A program made the position numbers and the translations under genes. Below the pieces are notes generated by a model. That model was not told the DNA's origin. It saw nothing but the letters and a program-made list of their open reading frames with translations, and did not search any database. Below, in pieces: positions 1 through 10,776 of a DNA stretch of 64,000 bases. Within the stretch, counting starts at the first letter, position 1; each line of letters starts with the position of its first letter. Source of the DNA: Liquidambar formosana (lineage: Eukaryota; Streptophyta; Magnoliopsida; Saxifragales; Altingiaceae); NCBI GenBank assembly GCA_039720395.1, contig CM077831.1, positions 19,708,982 through 19,772,981 of the forward strand. Reading direction: 5' to 3'.

Positions 1-129
1 ATACCTTCCCAATAATGTACCCCAGCTTCGGACTTGAATATCTGGACCTTGAATTTGAACCCGATTAAATGAGACCAAAAAACACAGTTCCCAAAGCTAA
101 ATTGGGTGGCGACTCCCGCTGCGCTTACA
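1..129 (+). mobile_element. U5 end of a plus-strand TAT-type LTR (runs off the window)
   Basis: The sequence matches the 3' end of the complete LTR at 1748-3332 in layout: a TTCCCA...GTACCC segment, then GGGTGGCGACTCC, then an end in ACA, one G, and a primer-binding site. The LTR ends at 129. Only its last 129 bases are in the window. It is also arm 1 of an inverted repeat. Confidence 0.7.
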
Positions 130-130
130 G

Positions 131-148
131 TGGCGACTCTACTGGAGA
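131..148 (+). other. Primer-binding site, tRNA-Arg type
   Basis: TGGCGACTCTACTGG follows the LTR end ACA plus one G, exactly as the primer site follows the 5' LTR at 3332. It is complementary to the 3' end of plant tRNA-Arg(ACG) as I recall it, with a mismatch. No internal retrotransposon domain follows: an inverted LTR begins a few bases later. Confidence 0.65.
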
Positions 149-522
149 GCAGGAGTCGCCACCCAATTTAGCTTTAGGAACTGTGTTTTTGGTCTCATTT
201 AATCGAGTTCAAATTCAAAGTCCAGAGATTCAAGTCCGAAGCTAGGGTACATTATTGGGAAGGTATTAGGCACCCAAAAATGCCCGGTCGAAACCGGCCT
301 CCATGAATATTTGTTGGCTTTAATTAATCAAGGTATTTAATTAAATTCAACCCTAAGCATGCAAAAATGCAACAATATGCCAAGCACGTGAATGATTATG
401 CAAATAAGAAGATGATCAAGTGGAGAAATGGTTAGTAGAACATGGCATGACAGAATATACAAGAGATGAGAACTCACGGAAAGCGAAATAAATAAATAAA
501 TAAAAGAGTGCCTAGACTACAG

Positions 523-642
523 TGCGTACGCACCATGTGGTGGTGCGTACGCACTACAGGGATTCGAAACGACCATTCAAAGCAGATGAGTTTTTTTGTC
601 AGGGCATAGAGTGCGTACACACCATGTAGTGGTGCGTACGCA
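523..642. repeat. TGCGTACGCA decamer pairs in the minus LTR
   Basis: Copies of the palindromic decamer start at 523, 544, 612 and 633, so each pair is spaced 21 bp. A single further copy (TGCGTACGTA) is at 1023. Confidence 0.85.
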
Positions 643-1742
643 TCAGCATGACAATTTCTCTACAATCTCCACTAACATGCATTTAACAAATAAAATACTA
701 GCACCACTAACATTAAATTAATCTACAAAATAGCCATCAGCATATACTAATATATTAAACAAAAGATGCAATCATTAAAATATACCAAGAATGCTGACAC
801 TAACATTAAATATTCTAACCATACTTCTAATAAAATAACCTAACTAATATTATAATGATATAATCTAATCTATATTAATCAAAACTACAATAAACTACAA
901 TAAACAATGTAACACCCATACGTACTCACATTAAACCTATGTATATAATATTAAAACTAATTACCCTGACATTAAACTAATGAATAACAATAAATAAAAT
1001 AATTCTCTGCCTGGAGAAGTGGTGCGTACGTACCGACTTAGCTTAAATGATGAACGGTCAAAGTTGGTTAAACTATGATTAAAATGGTCAACCAAAAGTC
1101 CCACACGATAGGTCTCAACAAGACGAATCCACCCGTCAAATTTGGAGTCAATCGGGCCAACCTAGGGTCTTCAAATGCTAGGGAACACGGTATCTGTAGG
1201 CGGGTGTGCCCACATTGGATCACTGTCCACTTCACCTTCAACCTCAAGACGGGTTGAAGCCAAAAAATACAGTATTGAGCTTTGTCCCGTCCTGACTTCT
1301 CCCTAACTTATCTTACTCATTTCTTAATCGAATTCAATGATTTAAAAACCAAATTGAAGCTCTTACAGAGCACTACAAGCGCGTATAAATCATTCATCCA
1401 AAAACTTGAAGAATCATGATTATTTTTCAAGTCAAAGTCTTGAGTTTATAACCCATAAACCCGTCAATTCAAGAATTCATATCACAGTTATTTTCCTTCA
1501 AATCTAACATTACCAATGATTTTCCCAACCTTAACAGTGTGACATGACATCATTATATTAAGCTTTAACTCATGGAAACAAATATGCAGTATAAATTCAC
1601 AGTGCATACATATATATGTGTATGTATGATACGTACCCCTCAGGTTTGAATGCTTCCAATATCAACGCAGCAATTCCTTTCTCGCAGCTTCAGATTACAA
1701 CACTCAGCTCTCCTTTCTCTCTTTTGGTTTTCTGGTGTTTTG

Positions 1743-1747
1743 ATGGG
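1743..1747 (+). repeat. Target-site duplication ATGGG, left
   Basis: ATGGG directly precedes the LTR start at 1748 and is repeated exactly at 10777-10781 after the LTR end. Five bases is the size made by Ty3/gypsy integrases. Confidence 0.93.
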
Positions 1748-1927
1748 TGTAGACACCCCATTTTGTACCGGTTGTCATCTTAAGTCCCGTGGCCCCGATG
1801 ATGAGTTTAGTGTGGTTATTTACTGATTATCCTTGAAGAATTAGTGCAAATCACAGCATGGGATTTTTGGTTAAAATAAAAGGAAAATTATTTTATTAAA
1901 TTAGCCATTTTTATTATGCCACTAACA

Positions 1928-1979
1928 CGTGTACGCATGTAATAAGTATGTGTACGCATATACGATACATGTGCATGCA
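1928..1979. repeat. Decamer triplet in U3 of the 5' LTR (21-bp spacing)
   Basis: Related decamers start at 1928, 1949 and 1970. The first two keep TGTACGCA and the third is weaker (TGTGCATGCA). They lie about 150-200 bp upstream of the TATA box at 2126. Confidence 0.7.
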
Positions 1980-2860
1980 TGTTAGCGGTCACTCTCCTAA
2001 TTTTTAGAAAAGGCAATTCCCTTTCCTATTCAGATTAGAAGTCTTTTCTATTTATTAGTAATATTATTTAATTATTTTCCAAGGAAACCTAGTCTAAGGA
2101 GGAAAGGGAAACCCTAGTTTTGAGCTATATATACTCACTTAATGCCTTAGAAAAAGGGGAGGAGGATAGGGTTTTTAGAGAGTGAAATTTGTCATAATTC
2201 AGTAGCAGATTTTTGGAAAACCATCAATCGTATTTTAATCATAACTTTTTCGTCGGAAGTCAGAATTTGATGAAATTGGTCTTCTTAGAAAGATAATTCA
2301 ATTCTCTACAACTTTGTATTTCACTAGTTTTGTCCAATTCCAACGTTTTCATACCCAAAAATGCGATTGAACTTTCTGCTATTGCAAAGAGACGAAAATC
2401 ACTTCTCTTTTCTCTTATTCTCTTTTGTTTTCTATTTCTTTTTATAGATGATTGAGTTTTTGATCTCATTGTTGTAATTACACTTTGAAGAAGAGGAGGA
2501 TTCGTGTTGATTTGATTCAATCCAAAGACCTGAGGGGCTATGAACAAGCATAAAGTCGGTAAATTTAGTTTAACTTAGCTTTTGATTCTAGGTCTTCTTT
2601 TATTTTATTTTATTTTATTTCTGTCTAAAGCATGATTAGCATGATTTAGGTTTAGTTTTCATATTTGTAGTTATTTCTGTATTTTATTTATTCTGGGATG
2701 CATCATGTAGTGGATTCTCCATAGGGAGAAACTAGGGTTTTATTATGTGGTAATTCGTTAGTATGTAGGTTTGTTGTATGATAGTCTGTGGAAATTCACG
2801 TGTATACCTTCTCATGGTATATAGGTGAGGTTTCGAGATATGACATAAATTGCCAACGGG

Positions 2861-2930
2861 TGCGTACGCAACAATTGTATTGCGTACGCAGTATATGGTA
2901 TGCGTACGCCGTAACGTAGTTGTGTACGCA
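2861..2930. repeat. Decamer quartet in the 5' LTR (20-bp spacing)
   Basis: TGCGTACGCA or a one-base variant starts at 2861, 2881, 2901 and 2921. The spacing is exactly 20 bp and the 10-bp spacers between them are unrelated to each other. Confidence 0.9.
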
Positions 2931-3333
2931 CATAAAGCATTGGCAGATAGTTTCTTTCTTTATTGTAGTTATTCTGATAGTTGGTTAATTTGTATTTTAT
3001 TTCTTTATGTTTATTTTGTGCCTTTATCTATATCATCTCATCATGACTTATGTGCTGCCATTGTTGAATGAATAGGGTCAATTTTGATTAGACATTAAAT
3101 TAATTAAAGCCATTAATCATGTGTAGAGGCCTGGTTCCAACCGAGCGTGGCTGGGTGCCTAACACCTTCCCAGCTGCGTACCCTAGCTCCAAACCCAAAT
3201 CTCTGGTTATGACGAGCTACACCCTGCTAGGGTTCACTCGTTCCCATTATTGGGTGGCGACTCCTCTCTGTGTTAGTCCTTTGAGGCTAATGCGTATTCT
3301 CGAGCTATGTAGTTTAGGGCGTGGCGCTCACAG

Positions 3334-3351
3334 TGGCGACTCCACTGGGGA
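3334..3351 (+). other. Primer-binding site, tRNA-Arg type
   Basis: TGGCGACTCCACTGGGGA starts two bases after the LTR end. It is complementary, with one mismatch, to the 3' end of plant tRNA-Arg(ACG) as I remember it. Use of tRNA-Arg is known in the Ogre/TAT lineage of plant Ty3/gypsy elements. Confidence 0.8.
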
Positions 3352-4031
3352 TAGAGAGTTAGATTCCGTATCGTGATTTATGGCTTTGCTTAATTTAAAT
3401 TGTTTAATTAGAAAAGACCAAAATTGCACACACGCGCACTACCACCCCTTACCCTCAATGACAATCTGATGAAAGGTACCAGGTCCCATTCGGGCCTATG
3501 GTTATTGGAAGTTGGCATCATCAACCCACAGCCTGTGCCACTAGCCTGTAATTAGCTTGTGAGTACGCTAATGGGCCACTCTTTGAGTGCCCTAACTTGG
3601 GTGACCCTTGAAGGAGAAGTACCCCATTAACCAACACCACTAGTTACCCCACCAACCTTTGCATACTCTTGCTTGAATGTGTGCCATGTCATGTTGCATT
3701 CATATTAGGAATTCATTGCGAGCTTGGGACGAGGCCCCCATTATCTATTAGCTATCTCAAGTTGAGCCCAATTGAGGGAAGTTGTGTGATATTGTTATTG
3801 GACTTGGACTTGTGTAAAATAATAAGAAAATACATGGGTCCATGATCCAAAAGAGAGTGAGGTGTGTGTATATTGGGCCGACTTGAGATAATTAATGGAC
3901 TATGTGGGTTTAGCACTAGGATAATCGTATTGGCAATCAAATCCAAAATCCAGCTAAGAATCAAGTCCAAAGCAAGTTATATCCGAACTTAAGCCCAAAA
4001 GAGTGGAGAATTATTTGTAATTGGGCTTGAC

Positions 4032-4064
<33 letters not shown>

Positions 4065-4390
4065 ATGAATGTCAGGTTCGGGCCTAACTTGTTGAGAGGT
4101 GAGAGACATTTCTGTATTGGGCTTAAGTTAGTGAAATAACAGGCTTTGTGTCCACTTATTATACCTTGGGCATTTGGAAGATATAGTAAACATGACAAAG
4201 CCCAAGGTATAGTGAGCAGTAATTGGGTAAATGGAACAGAGTTATTTATTCAAACAAATGACGTGGACTTAATAGGTGGCACATGGCTAAATGCAGTGAA
4301 AGGATTGGTCGACTGCGGAAAAGTGTGCCAGGTTGTGCTTGGATTCGATCACCTACGTCCAATCAACTAAGGAAGGTGGAACCAGAATCA
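3352..4390 (+). other. 5' untranslated leader of the nested element
   Basis: Non-coding leader between the primer site and gag. It has a poly-A run near 4030-4062, and a GGGCTT-rich stretch after it. No gene is seen. Confidence 0.6.
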
Positions 4391-5693
4391 ATGGCGGTAG
4401 AGCCTACCTTAACTGATCTTATGGCCATATTGCGACAGGATAAAGCTGAAATGAAAGAACTCATCACGGGATTAACCCAGAGGCTGGAACATTTAGAGAT
4501 GGGGAGTAAAGGGTTATCTGATCAACCCGAAGGCAAAAAAGGGGTCGACAAGGAAGGAGAAGGTAGTGGTGCACTGAAAACTCCCGAGGGTGAATCTCAC
4601 CCTTGGGATGATGAAGATTTCACAGATTACATAGCTAGCAAGAAGAATGTTAAAGACAAGGGCAAAGTGGAAGATCCCAGGTTCGATAAGCTAGAGGTGG
4701 AGAATCAAGAAATGAGAGAACAAATAAGGCAGATGAAGGCCGCTTGGCGTAAGTCTCAAGGAATAGATGACTACATGTTTTCTATGCCTAGCACCACGTC
4801 AGAAACTAGAATGCAGCTACCCCCTAAATTCAAGATTGCGGATTACGAGAAGTTTGATGGAACTGGCGACCCTAAGCAACATCTACGCCAGTACATGAGT
4901 ATAGCCAGAATGAGGGGTCTGACTTCGGAGCAAGTCCACTATGCTTTTCTATTGTCCTTATCAGAGGATGCTTCGAAGTGGTATTATAAGCTCGATGAGA
5001 AAACAACAGGAACTTGGGAGGTGTTGACTGAAGAATTCACCAACAAATACAACTACAACACAATGCTAGATATGACATTGAGGGATTTGGAGATGACAAA
5101 GCAGAAGCCTGATGAGCCTTTTTCTGAGTTCATAGGGCGATGGAGGGCGAAGGCGGTAAAATTGACAAACAGGCCAACAGAGATAGACTAAGTCAATATG
5201 ATATTGAAGAACTTGACACCTGTTTACTTTAATAAAATGTTGACTTCATCTGTCATGAACTTCCAGCAATTGTACCAATGCGGGTCCAGGATAGAACACG
5301 CGATCCATCAAGACCAAGTAGAGGGCAAGGCTACGAATAAGAAAGTATTCGGATCAAGTAGCAATAACACAGGTGGAAATAATAGAGGCATTGGAGCCGC
5401 ACAGACCACCGTAGGAGCCATCAACCAAGGGGCACAACAACCCAGACAGTTTGACAACCTTAGGAGTCCCTTTGTCTAAGGTATTTGATAACTTGTCTCG
5501 AAAGGGTTGCCTAAAAGCTTTGGAGCTCCGGCTGTTACCCAATCCGATTCCGTCTTATTGGAGGCAGAATGAATATTGTGACTTCCATCAGAGCATTGGT
5601 CATAGGACAGACAATTGCACAAGGCTAAGGCATGAGATTCAAGACATGATTGATAGTGGTAGGTTACCACGACCAGAGAATGCAAGGTATTGA
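4391..5693 (+). pseudogene. Broken gag of a TAT/Ogre-type retrotransposon
   Basis: Gag is the structural protein that packages element RNA. The frame opens at the ATG at 4391; a further ATG in frame at 4283 lies in the leader. It has a charged coiled-coil-like N-terminal half, then a retrotransposon gag domain (KFDGTGDPKQHLRQY, then SEDASKWYYKL and EEFTNKYN). An in-frame TAA at 5189-5191 interrupts it, with the same frame continuing to a second stop near 5479. The next part is in another frame, so there is also a frameshift. That part ends with a CDFHQSIGHRTDNC zinc-knuckle-like motif followed by LRHEIQDMIDSGRL, usual for this lineage's gag. No pol follows. It is a dead copy that may still be recognised in RNA form. 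Confidence 0.88.
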
Positions 5694-8045
5694 ATATGGG
5701 CACCGAGGCTATCCATTGTTGAGTTTACTCTAGAATCTGTTTTCGAGTCCGTTTCTGAATCTATTGAGTCTTGAGTTTGCTTTTAAGTCTATTAAGCTCT
5801 AAGTTTTCTTTCGAGTCTGTCGAGTTTAGCAATGTCTTTTAAGTTAGTTGAGCCCAATAAAGTAATTGAAGCCTTTTTTATGTGGTCCCTTTTATTGATA
5901 ATGGAATAAAATCTGATTTCGCTTATTTCTATGTGTCTTCTAATAATGAAATCTTTGAATGCAAAATTCCTTTAATCTAGAAAAGATAATTAATGAGGAT
6001 CAAGAAAGGAAAGTGAAATCTATTAAAATTGAAGCTATCTTAATCAACTCGGACGTTAATGAAGATTTTAAAGAGATATCAATTGGTTAACACCAGAATA
6101 GGCTGATCTTACAACTCTGATGGACTTATCAAGAGACGCAGGGAATAAACTTGAAAGTTTGCACATTTATTCTTCTCATAATCAAATTTTGAACAATGGA
6201 GATCGAAATGAAGAGAGGCCATGATTTCTGCTACCGTTCTTGGAAAAAAAAAATATATATAAAAAAAAATCCTTTGCTAACCCCTTTGAGCCTTAATGAG
6301 TTTTCTTTCTAACACCCTTGTCAAGGATTACCCCCTACACTAAGGACAAATTTTGGAGAGAGATTTGTTTAAAGCGATGGGGTAATGTAAATGAAACAAA
6401 ACAAAAAAAAAAACAAAAAGAAAGAAAAAAAAAAGGAAGAAAAAAATGAGAGAAGAAAAGAAAAAAAAAGGATGCCAGAATGAGATAGCAGGTGAAGTGC
6501 TAAGTTTGGAAGTGAAACTGAAGTGAAGTGATTCTTGAAAAATAGGAACCCATTGAAATTAAACTTGAGCTTTTAATATCCTTTCTTTCTTGAGCCTAGA
6601 GCCTAAAGCCTACATTACAGTCCATATGAAAGTTCTCTCCGATTGATTAAAGTTGTTCAAATTTGATTGAACTACGTTTGGCTTGATCCCTTTTGGGTAC
6701 GTAGGCAACCTTGCAAAGGTGCAGCCACATTATTTGAAGTTTGTGCAAAGGTGGCATTCACATCACTTGGAATCTATACAAGGGGCACAAAAAAAAAGTC
6801 ACATTAGAAGCAGTTTAAAAAAGACAAGTTGGGAAAAGATAGCCTGCTAGGTTGAAAACTCGAAAGGACAACCTAGGCAAAAGTTAGGGTATGAAAAAAA
6901 AGAAAAAAAAAAAAGTGAAGGAGTGAAGCCTATAGATATCATAGCCAGACATCAAGGAAGGTGATGCATACTCCAACCTTTGAGTCAAGGGGCAAGCCCA
7001 ATTGAATATCCTCACATGCCATCAGAATCAGCATATGGAATGTCTTTATTGGTGTAAGAGTGGACCAAAGTTAGTGAAATTTTATGAAAATAACTAGTAC
7101 ATCATTGATCCTCATTAATTAACTAAGATAAGAAAAATGGAATAATTGCCTTAATGAGATGGAAATTAAAGGGAGACACATTTGAAATAGGTGAGGTCAA
7201 TACTCGAGTATATTGTCTCATCATTCCAGGTTATACTTGAATTTCTTGTTGGTCTTGCTTGAGCTTCTTATCTACATCATCGTTATTGGTTCTATCTTCT
7301 TCGCCCTCACTTGCCTCTTTGTATCATCAGCAATTTACTTGGAGTATAATCCTAAAGGGCTGAACAATGGGCGGTTTTGCATATGTCATCCATGTGCGTA
7401 CTTGCGGAAGTAGTATGAAGGTTTGGTGTCTTGTGCTTCATTTGAAATAAGTGTTTGTCTTGGGCTTCATGTATTCACATGCCTATAACTCCTTGAAAGC
7501 GGAAATTGCTATAGTGCCATTATTGCTCTGGGAAATGAATCTCTAATTCTAGGAAAGAAGCTACAACTCTATTCAGCAGTCTCAAGTAGGTTTTAGGAAA
7601 TGTGTTGAAGATAAAGATGATGCCAAAGAAACGAATGAGTACATGTCCTAATCAAATTAGTAACCCTGTTCAAAGGTGATCATTAAAAGAAAGAAAAATC
7701 AATAGCGATCCTACCAAGGATTTGATTTTAATTAGACCATGTAGGTAGGGAATGGGCTCCGAATAGTCTATGCATGCATGTTGAGTGTTGCTTTTGAATT
7801 CGAACCTTTGAGTGGTACCCTTCTTGCTTTGAAGGCAGATTCCTTGAGGGAAATCTTTTAACTTGCCCTAGGGGCATCTTTCTTGGAGATTAGAATAATT
7901 TTTAAGTGTCCTTTCGGGGTTTGGATTCTTTTAGTGCATTGAATTTTTACATGAGATGTGTTTTTGGACTTGAACTCTTTGAGTTGAATCTTTGGTTTGT
8001 CTACGATGTTTGATTACTCTTTGTTAGTATCAACCCTGGTTAGGG
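5694..8045 (+). other. Non-coding internal region of the nested element
   Basis: AT-rich sequence with A-rich runs (6245-6480 and 6890-6915) and no frame resembling pol. Short frames such as 7213-7413 show no family features. A GAACTACG...GTACGTAGG motif lies at 6668-6710. This is the space normally taken by protease, reverse transcriptase and integrase genes in autonomous relatives. Confidence 0.65.
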
Positions 8046-8532
8046 TCAGAGATGTTCACATGGTCCTTGTTCGTATTAACCTTCATTGAGGTCCAAAATC
8101 CTGATTGACCTTCGTTAAGGTCTGAAACTTTCCAAATTGGCCTTCGTTAAGGTCCACCCTCGTTAGGGTCTATAAATCTTTCTTTGGCCTTCGTTAAGGT
8201 CCACCCTCGTTAGGGTCTACAAATCCTTCTTTAGCCTTCGTTAAGGTCCACCCTCGTTAGGGTCTATAAATCTTTCTTTGGCCTTCGTTAAGGTCCATCC
8301 TCGTTAGGGTCTACAAATCCTTCTTTGGCCTTCGTTAAGGTCCACCCTCGTTAGGGTCTATAAATCTTTCTTTGGCCTTCGTTAAGGTCCACCCTCGTTA
8401 GGGTCTACAAATCCTTCTTTGGCCTTCGTTAAGGTCCACCCTCGTTAGGGTCTATAAATCTTTCTTTGGCCTTCGTTAAAGTCCACCCTCGTTAGGGTCT
8501 ACAAATCCTTCTTTGGCTTTCGTTAAGGTCCA
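8046..8532 (+). repeat. 47-bp tandem array, dimeric higher-order pattern
   Basis: A 47-bp unit beginning GGCCTTCGTTAAGGTCCACC repeats about eight times, with degenerate copies at the left. Units alternate between endings TCTATAAATCTTTCTTT and TCTACAAATCCTTCTTT, which makes a 94-bp higher-order period. Confidence 0.9.
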
Positions 8533-8893
8533 TTCTCTTTGGGTCCGAGTACCCTAATTCGATTCTCTTTGGGTCCGAGTACCCTGATTCGATTCTCTTT
8601 GGGTCCGAGTACCCTGATTCGATTCTCTTTGGGTCCGAGTACCCTGATTTGGTTATCTTTGGGTCTGAGTACCCTGATTCGATTCTCTTTGGGTCCGAGT
8701 ACCCTGATTCGATTCTCTTTGGGTCCTAGTACCCTAATTCCATTCTTTTTGGGTCCTAGTACCCTGATTCAATTCCCTTTGGGTCCTAGTACCCTGATTC
8801 GGTTCTCTTTGGGTCCTAATACCCTAATTTAATCCCTTTTAGGTCCGAGTACCCTGGGTCAATTCCCTTTGGGTTCGAGTACCTAGCTTCGAT
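8533..8893 (+). repeat. 30-bp tandem array
   Basis: A 30-bp unit containing GGGTCCGAGTACCCTGATTC repeats about twelve times and decays to the right. Because 30 is divisible by three it gives an open frame with a ten-residue repeat (LGPSTLIRFS), which I take as a by-product and not a protein gene. Confidence 0.9.
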
Positions 8894-9008
8894 TTTGGAT
8901 AGGGATGAAACTTCTGGTTTATTCTCTAGGAAATGAATAAAATTTTCATATTGATCTTTGCAGTTGGTAGTTTCAAGAAATTACTTACTGAGTGTCCCCA
9001 TTGTTTTG

Positions 9009-9062
9009 CATGAACTACGCTAGGTCTGATATCTATGGAGTATGTAGGTAGTCAGCTGAGGC
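9009..9062 (+). other. Conserved subterminal motif (GCATGAACTACG...GTAGGTAG)
   Basis: GCATGAACTACG, then GGTCTGAT, a possible short hairpin, then TATGTAGGTAG. The same order occurs on the minus strand at 11438-11497 at the matching place in the second element, and a shorter version is at 6668-6710. Confidence 0.65.
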
Positions 9063-9170
9063 TGGCACGACCTTATTGTATGTGTGTGTGTGTGGACTTT
9101 AAGTTGCCAACCGGCAAATGGTTCGTCTTTTCAAGCTTTTGACTTTCGTATTGCAATGCAAAACTCAGCC

Positions 9171-9184
9171 AAAAGAGGGGCAAC
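9171..9184 (+). other. Polypurine tract
   Basis: AAAAGAGGGGCAAC lies directly before the 3' LTR start. It is the site where plus-strand DNA synthesis is primed. The mirror copy on the minus strand is at 11319-11333. Confidence 0.85.
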
Positions 9185-9364
9185 TATAGACACCCCATTT
9201 TGTACCCGTTGTCATCTTAAGTCCCGTGGCCTCGATGATGAGTTTAGTGTGGTTATTTACGGATTATCCTTGAAGAATTAGTGCAAATCACAGTATGGGA
9301 TTTTTGGTTAAAATAAGAGGAAAATTATTTTATTAAATTAGCCATTTTTATTATGCCATTAACA

Positions 9365-9416
9365 CGTGTACGCATGTAATAAGTGTGTGTACGCATATAC
9401 GATACATATGCATGCA
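9365..9416. repeat. Decamer triplet in U3 of the 3' LTR (21-bp spacing)
   Basis: Units start at 9365, 9386 and 9407, the counterpart of 1928-1979. Confidence 0.7.
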
Positions 9417-10305
9417 TGTTAGCGGTCACTCTCCTAATTTTTAGAAAAGGCAATTCCCTTTCCTATTCAGATTATAAGTCTTTTCTATTTATTAGTAATA
9501 TTCTTTAATTATTTTCCAAGGAAACCTAGTCTAAGAAGAAAAGGGAAACCCTAGTTTTGAGCTATATATACTCACTTAATGCCTTAGAAAAAGGGGAGGA
9601 GGATAGGGTTTTTAGAGAGTGAAATTCGTCATAATTCAGCAGTAGATTTTTGGAAAACCAGCAATCGTATTTTAATCATAACGTTTTCATCGGAAGTCGG
9701 AATTTGATGAAATTGGTTTTTTTAGAAAGATAATTCAATTCTCTACAACTTTGCATTTCACGAGTTTTGTCCAATTCCAACGTTTTCATATCCAAAAACG
9801 CGATTGAACTTTCTACTGTTGCAAAGTGACGAAAATCACTTCTCTTTTCTCTTATTCTCTTTTATTTTCTATTTTTTTTATAGATGATTGAGTTTTGATC
9901 TCATTTCTGTAATTACACTTTGAAGAAGAGGAGGATTCGTGTTGATTTGATTCAATCCAAAGACCTAAGGGGCCACGAACAAGCATAAAGTCGGTAAATT
10001 TAGTTTAACTTAGCTTTTGATTTTAGTTATTCTTTTATTTTATTTTATTTTATTTTATTTTATTTCTGTCTAAAGCATGATTAGCATGATTTAGGTTTAG
10101 TTGTCATATTTGTATTTATTTTTGTATTTTATTTATTCTGGGATGCATCATGTAGTGGATTCTCCATAGGAAGAAACTAGGGTTTTATTATGTGGTAATT
10201 TGTTAGTATATAGGTTTGTTGTATGATAGTCTGTGGAAATTCACGTGTATACCTTCTCATGGTATATAGGTGAGGTTTCGAGATATGACATAAATCACCA
10301 ACAGG

Positions 10306-10375
10306 TGCATACGCAACGATTGTATTGCGTACGCAGTATGTGGTATGCGTACGCCGTAACGTAGTTGCGTACGCA
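10306..10375. repeat. Decamer quartet in the 3' LTR (20-bp spacing)
   Basis: Units start at 10306, 10326, 10346 and 10366, the counterpart of 2861-2930. The first has a G to A change (TGCATACGCA). Confidence 0.9.
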
Positions 10376-10776
10376 CATAAAGCATTGGCAGATAGTTTCT
10401 TTCTTTATTGTAGTTATTCTGATAGTTGGTTAATTTGTATTTTATTTCTTTATGTTTATTTCGTGCCTTTATCTATATCATGTCATCATGACTTATGTGC
10501 TGCCATTGTTGAATGAATAGGGTCAATTTTGATTAGACATTAAATTAATTAAAGCCATTAATCATGTGTGGGGGCCGGTTCCAACCGGGTGTGGCTGGGT
10601 GCCTAACACCTTCCCAGCTGCGTACCCTAGCTCCGAACCCGAATCTCTGATTATGACGAGCTACACCCTGCTAGGGTTCACTCGTTCCCATTATTGGGTG
10701 GCGACTCTTCTCCGTGTTAGTCCTTTGAGGCTAATGCGTATTCTCGAACTATGTAGTTTAGGGCGTGGTGCTCACA

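Larger units (their letters stand above)
1..266. repeat. Inverted repeat of two LTR ends
   Basis: Arm 1 (1-116) is the near-perfect reverse complement of arm 2 (152-266), and the arm probably continues left of the window. The 35-base spacer contains an LTR end and a primer-binding site. This is a head-to-head junction of two LTR ends of the same family. Confidence 0.85.
144..1747 (-). mobile_element. Minus-strand TAT-type 3' LTR, left part (split by nested element)
   Basis: Read on the minus strand this is the R/U5 part of an LTR whose U3 part is 10777-11318; the element at 1748-10776 split it. The order matches the plus-strand element: palindromic decamers, then the GGGTGGCGACTCC motif near the end. 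Its exact end (about 143-152) is unclear because it runs into the primer site of the opposing LTR. The joined length is about 2.1 kb. No gene is seen here. Confidence 0.7.
1748..3332 (+). repeat. 5' LTR of the nested element
   Basis: It begins TGTAGACACCCC and ends in CA. A TATATATA box lies at 2126-2133. It carries two decamer clusters (1928-1979 and 2861-2930). It aligns along its length with 9185-10776. Confidence 0.93.
1748..10776 (+). mobile_element. Complete nested non-autonomous Ty3/gypsy (TAT-lineage) element
   Basis: The parts are a 5' LTR (1748-3332), primer site (3334-3351), broken gag (4391-5693), a non-coding internal region, two tandem arrays (about 8046-8893), a polypurine tract (9171-9184) and a 3' LTR (9185-10776), flanked by ATGGG duplications. 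No protease, reverse transcriptase, RNase H or integrase reading frame is visible. It therefore depends on a partner for movement, or did when mobile. It inserted in the LTR of a related minus-strand element. The LTRs differ by scattered substitutions and small indels, so the insertion is not brand new. Confidence 0.93.
9185..10776 (+). repeat. 3' LTR of the nested element
   Basis: It aligns with 1748-3332. The first dinucleotide is TA where the 5' LTR has TG, a point change in the terminal base pair needed for integration. TATA box TATATATA is at 9563-9570. Decamer clusters lie at 9365-9416 and 10306-10375. Confidence 0.93.

Noticed and set aside
523..642. Explaining the decamers as an ordinary microsatellite
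   Set aside because: The spacers between decamers are not repeated, so only the 10-bp palindrome and its spacing are conserved.
8539..8832. Open frame of ten-residue repeats (LGPSTLIRFS)
   Set aside because: It is the translation of a 30-bp tandem array; open length follows from the period being a multiple of three.
8046..8893. CRISPR-like regular repeats
   Set aside because: These are head-to-tail tandem repeats without unique spacers, in a plant retrotransposon.
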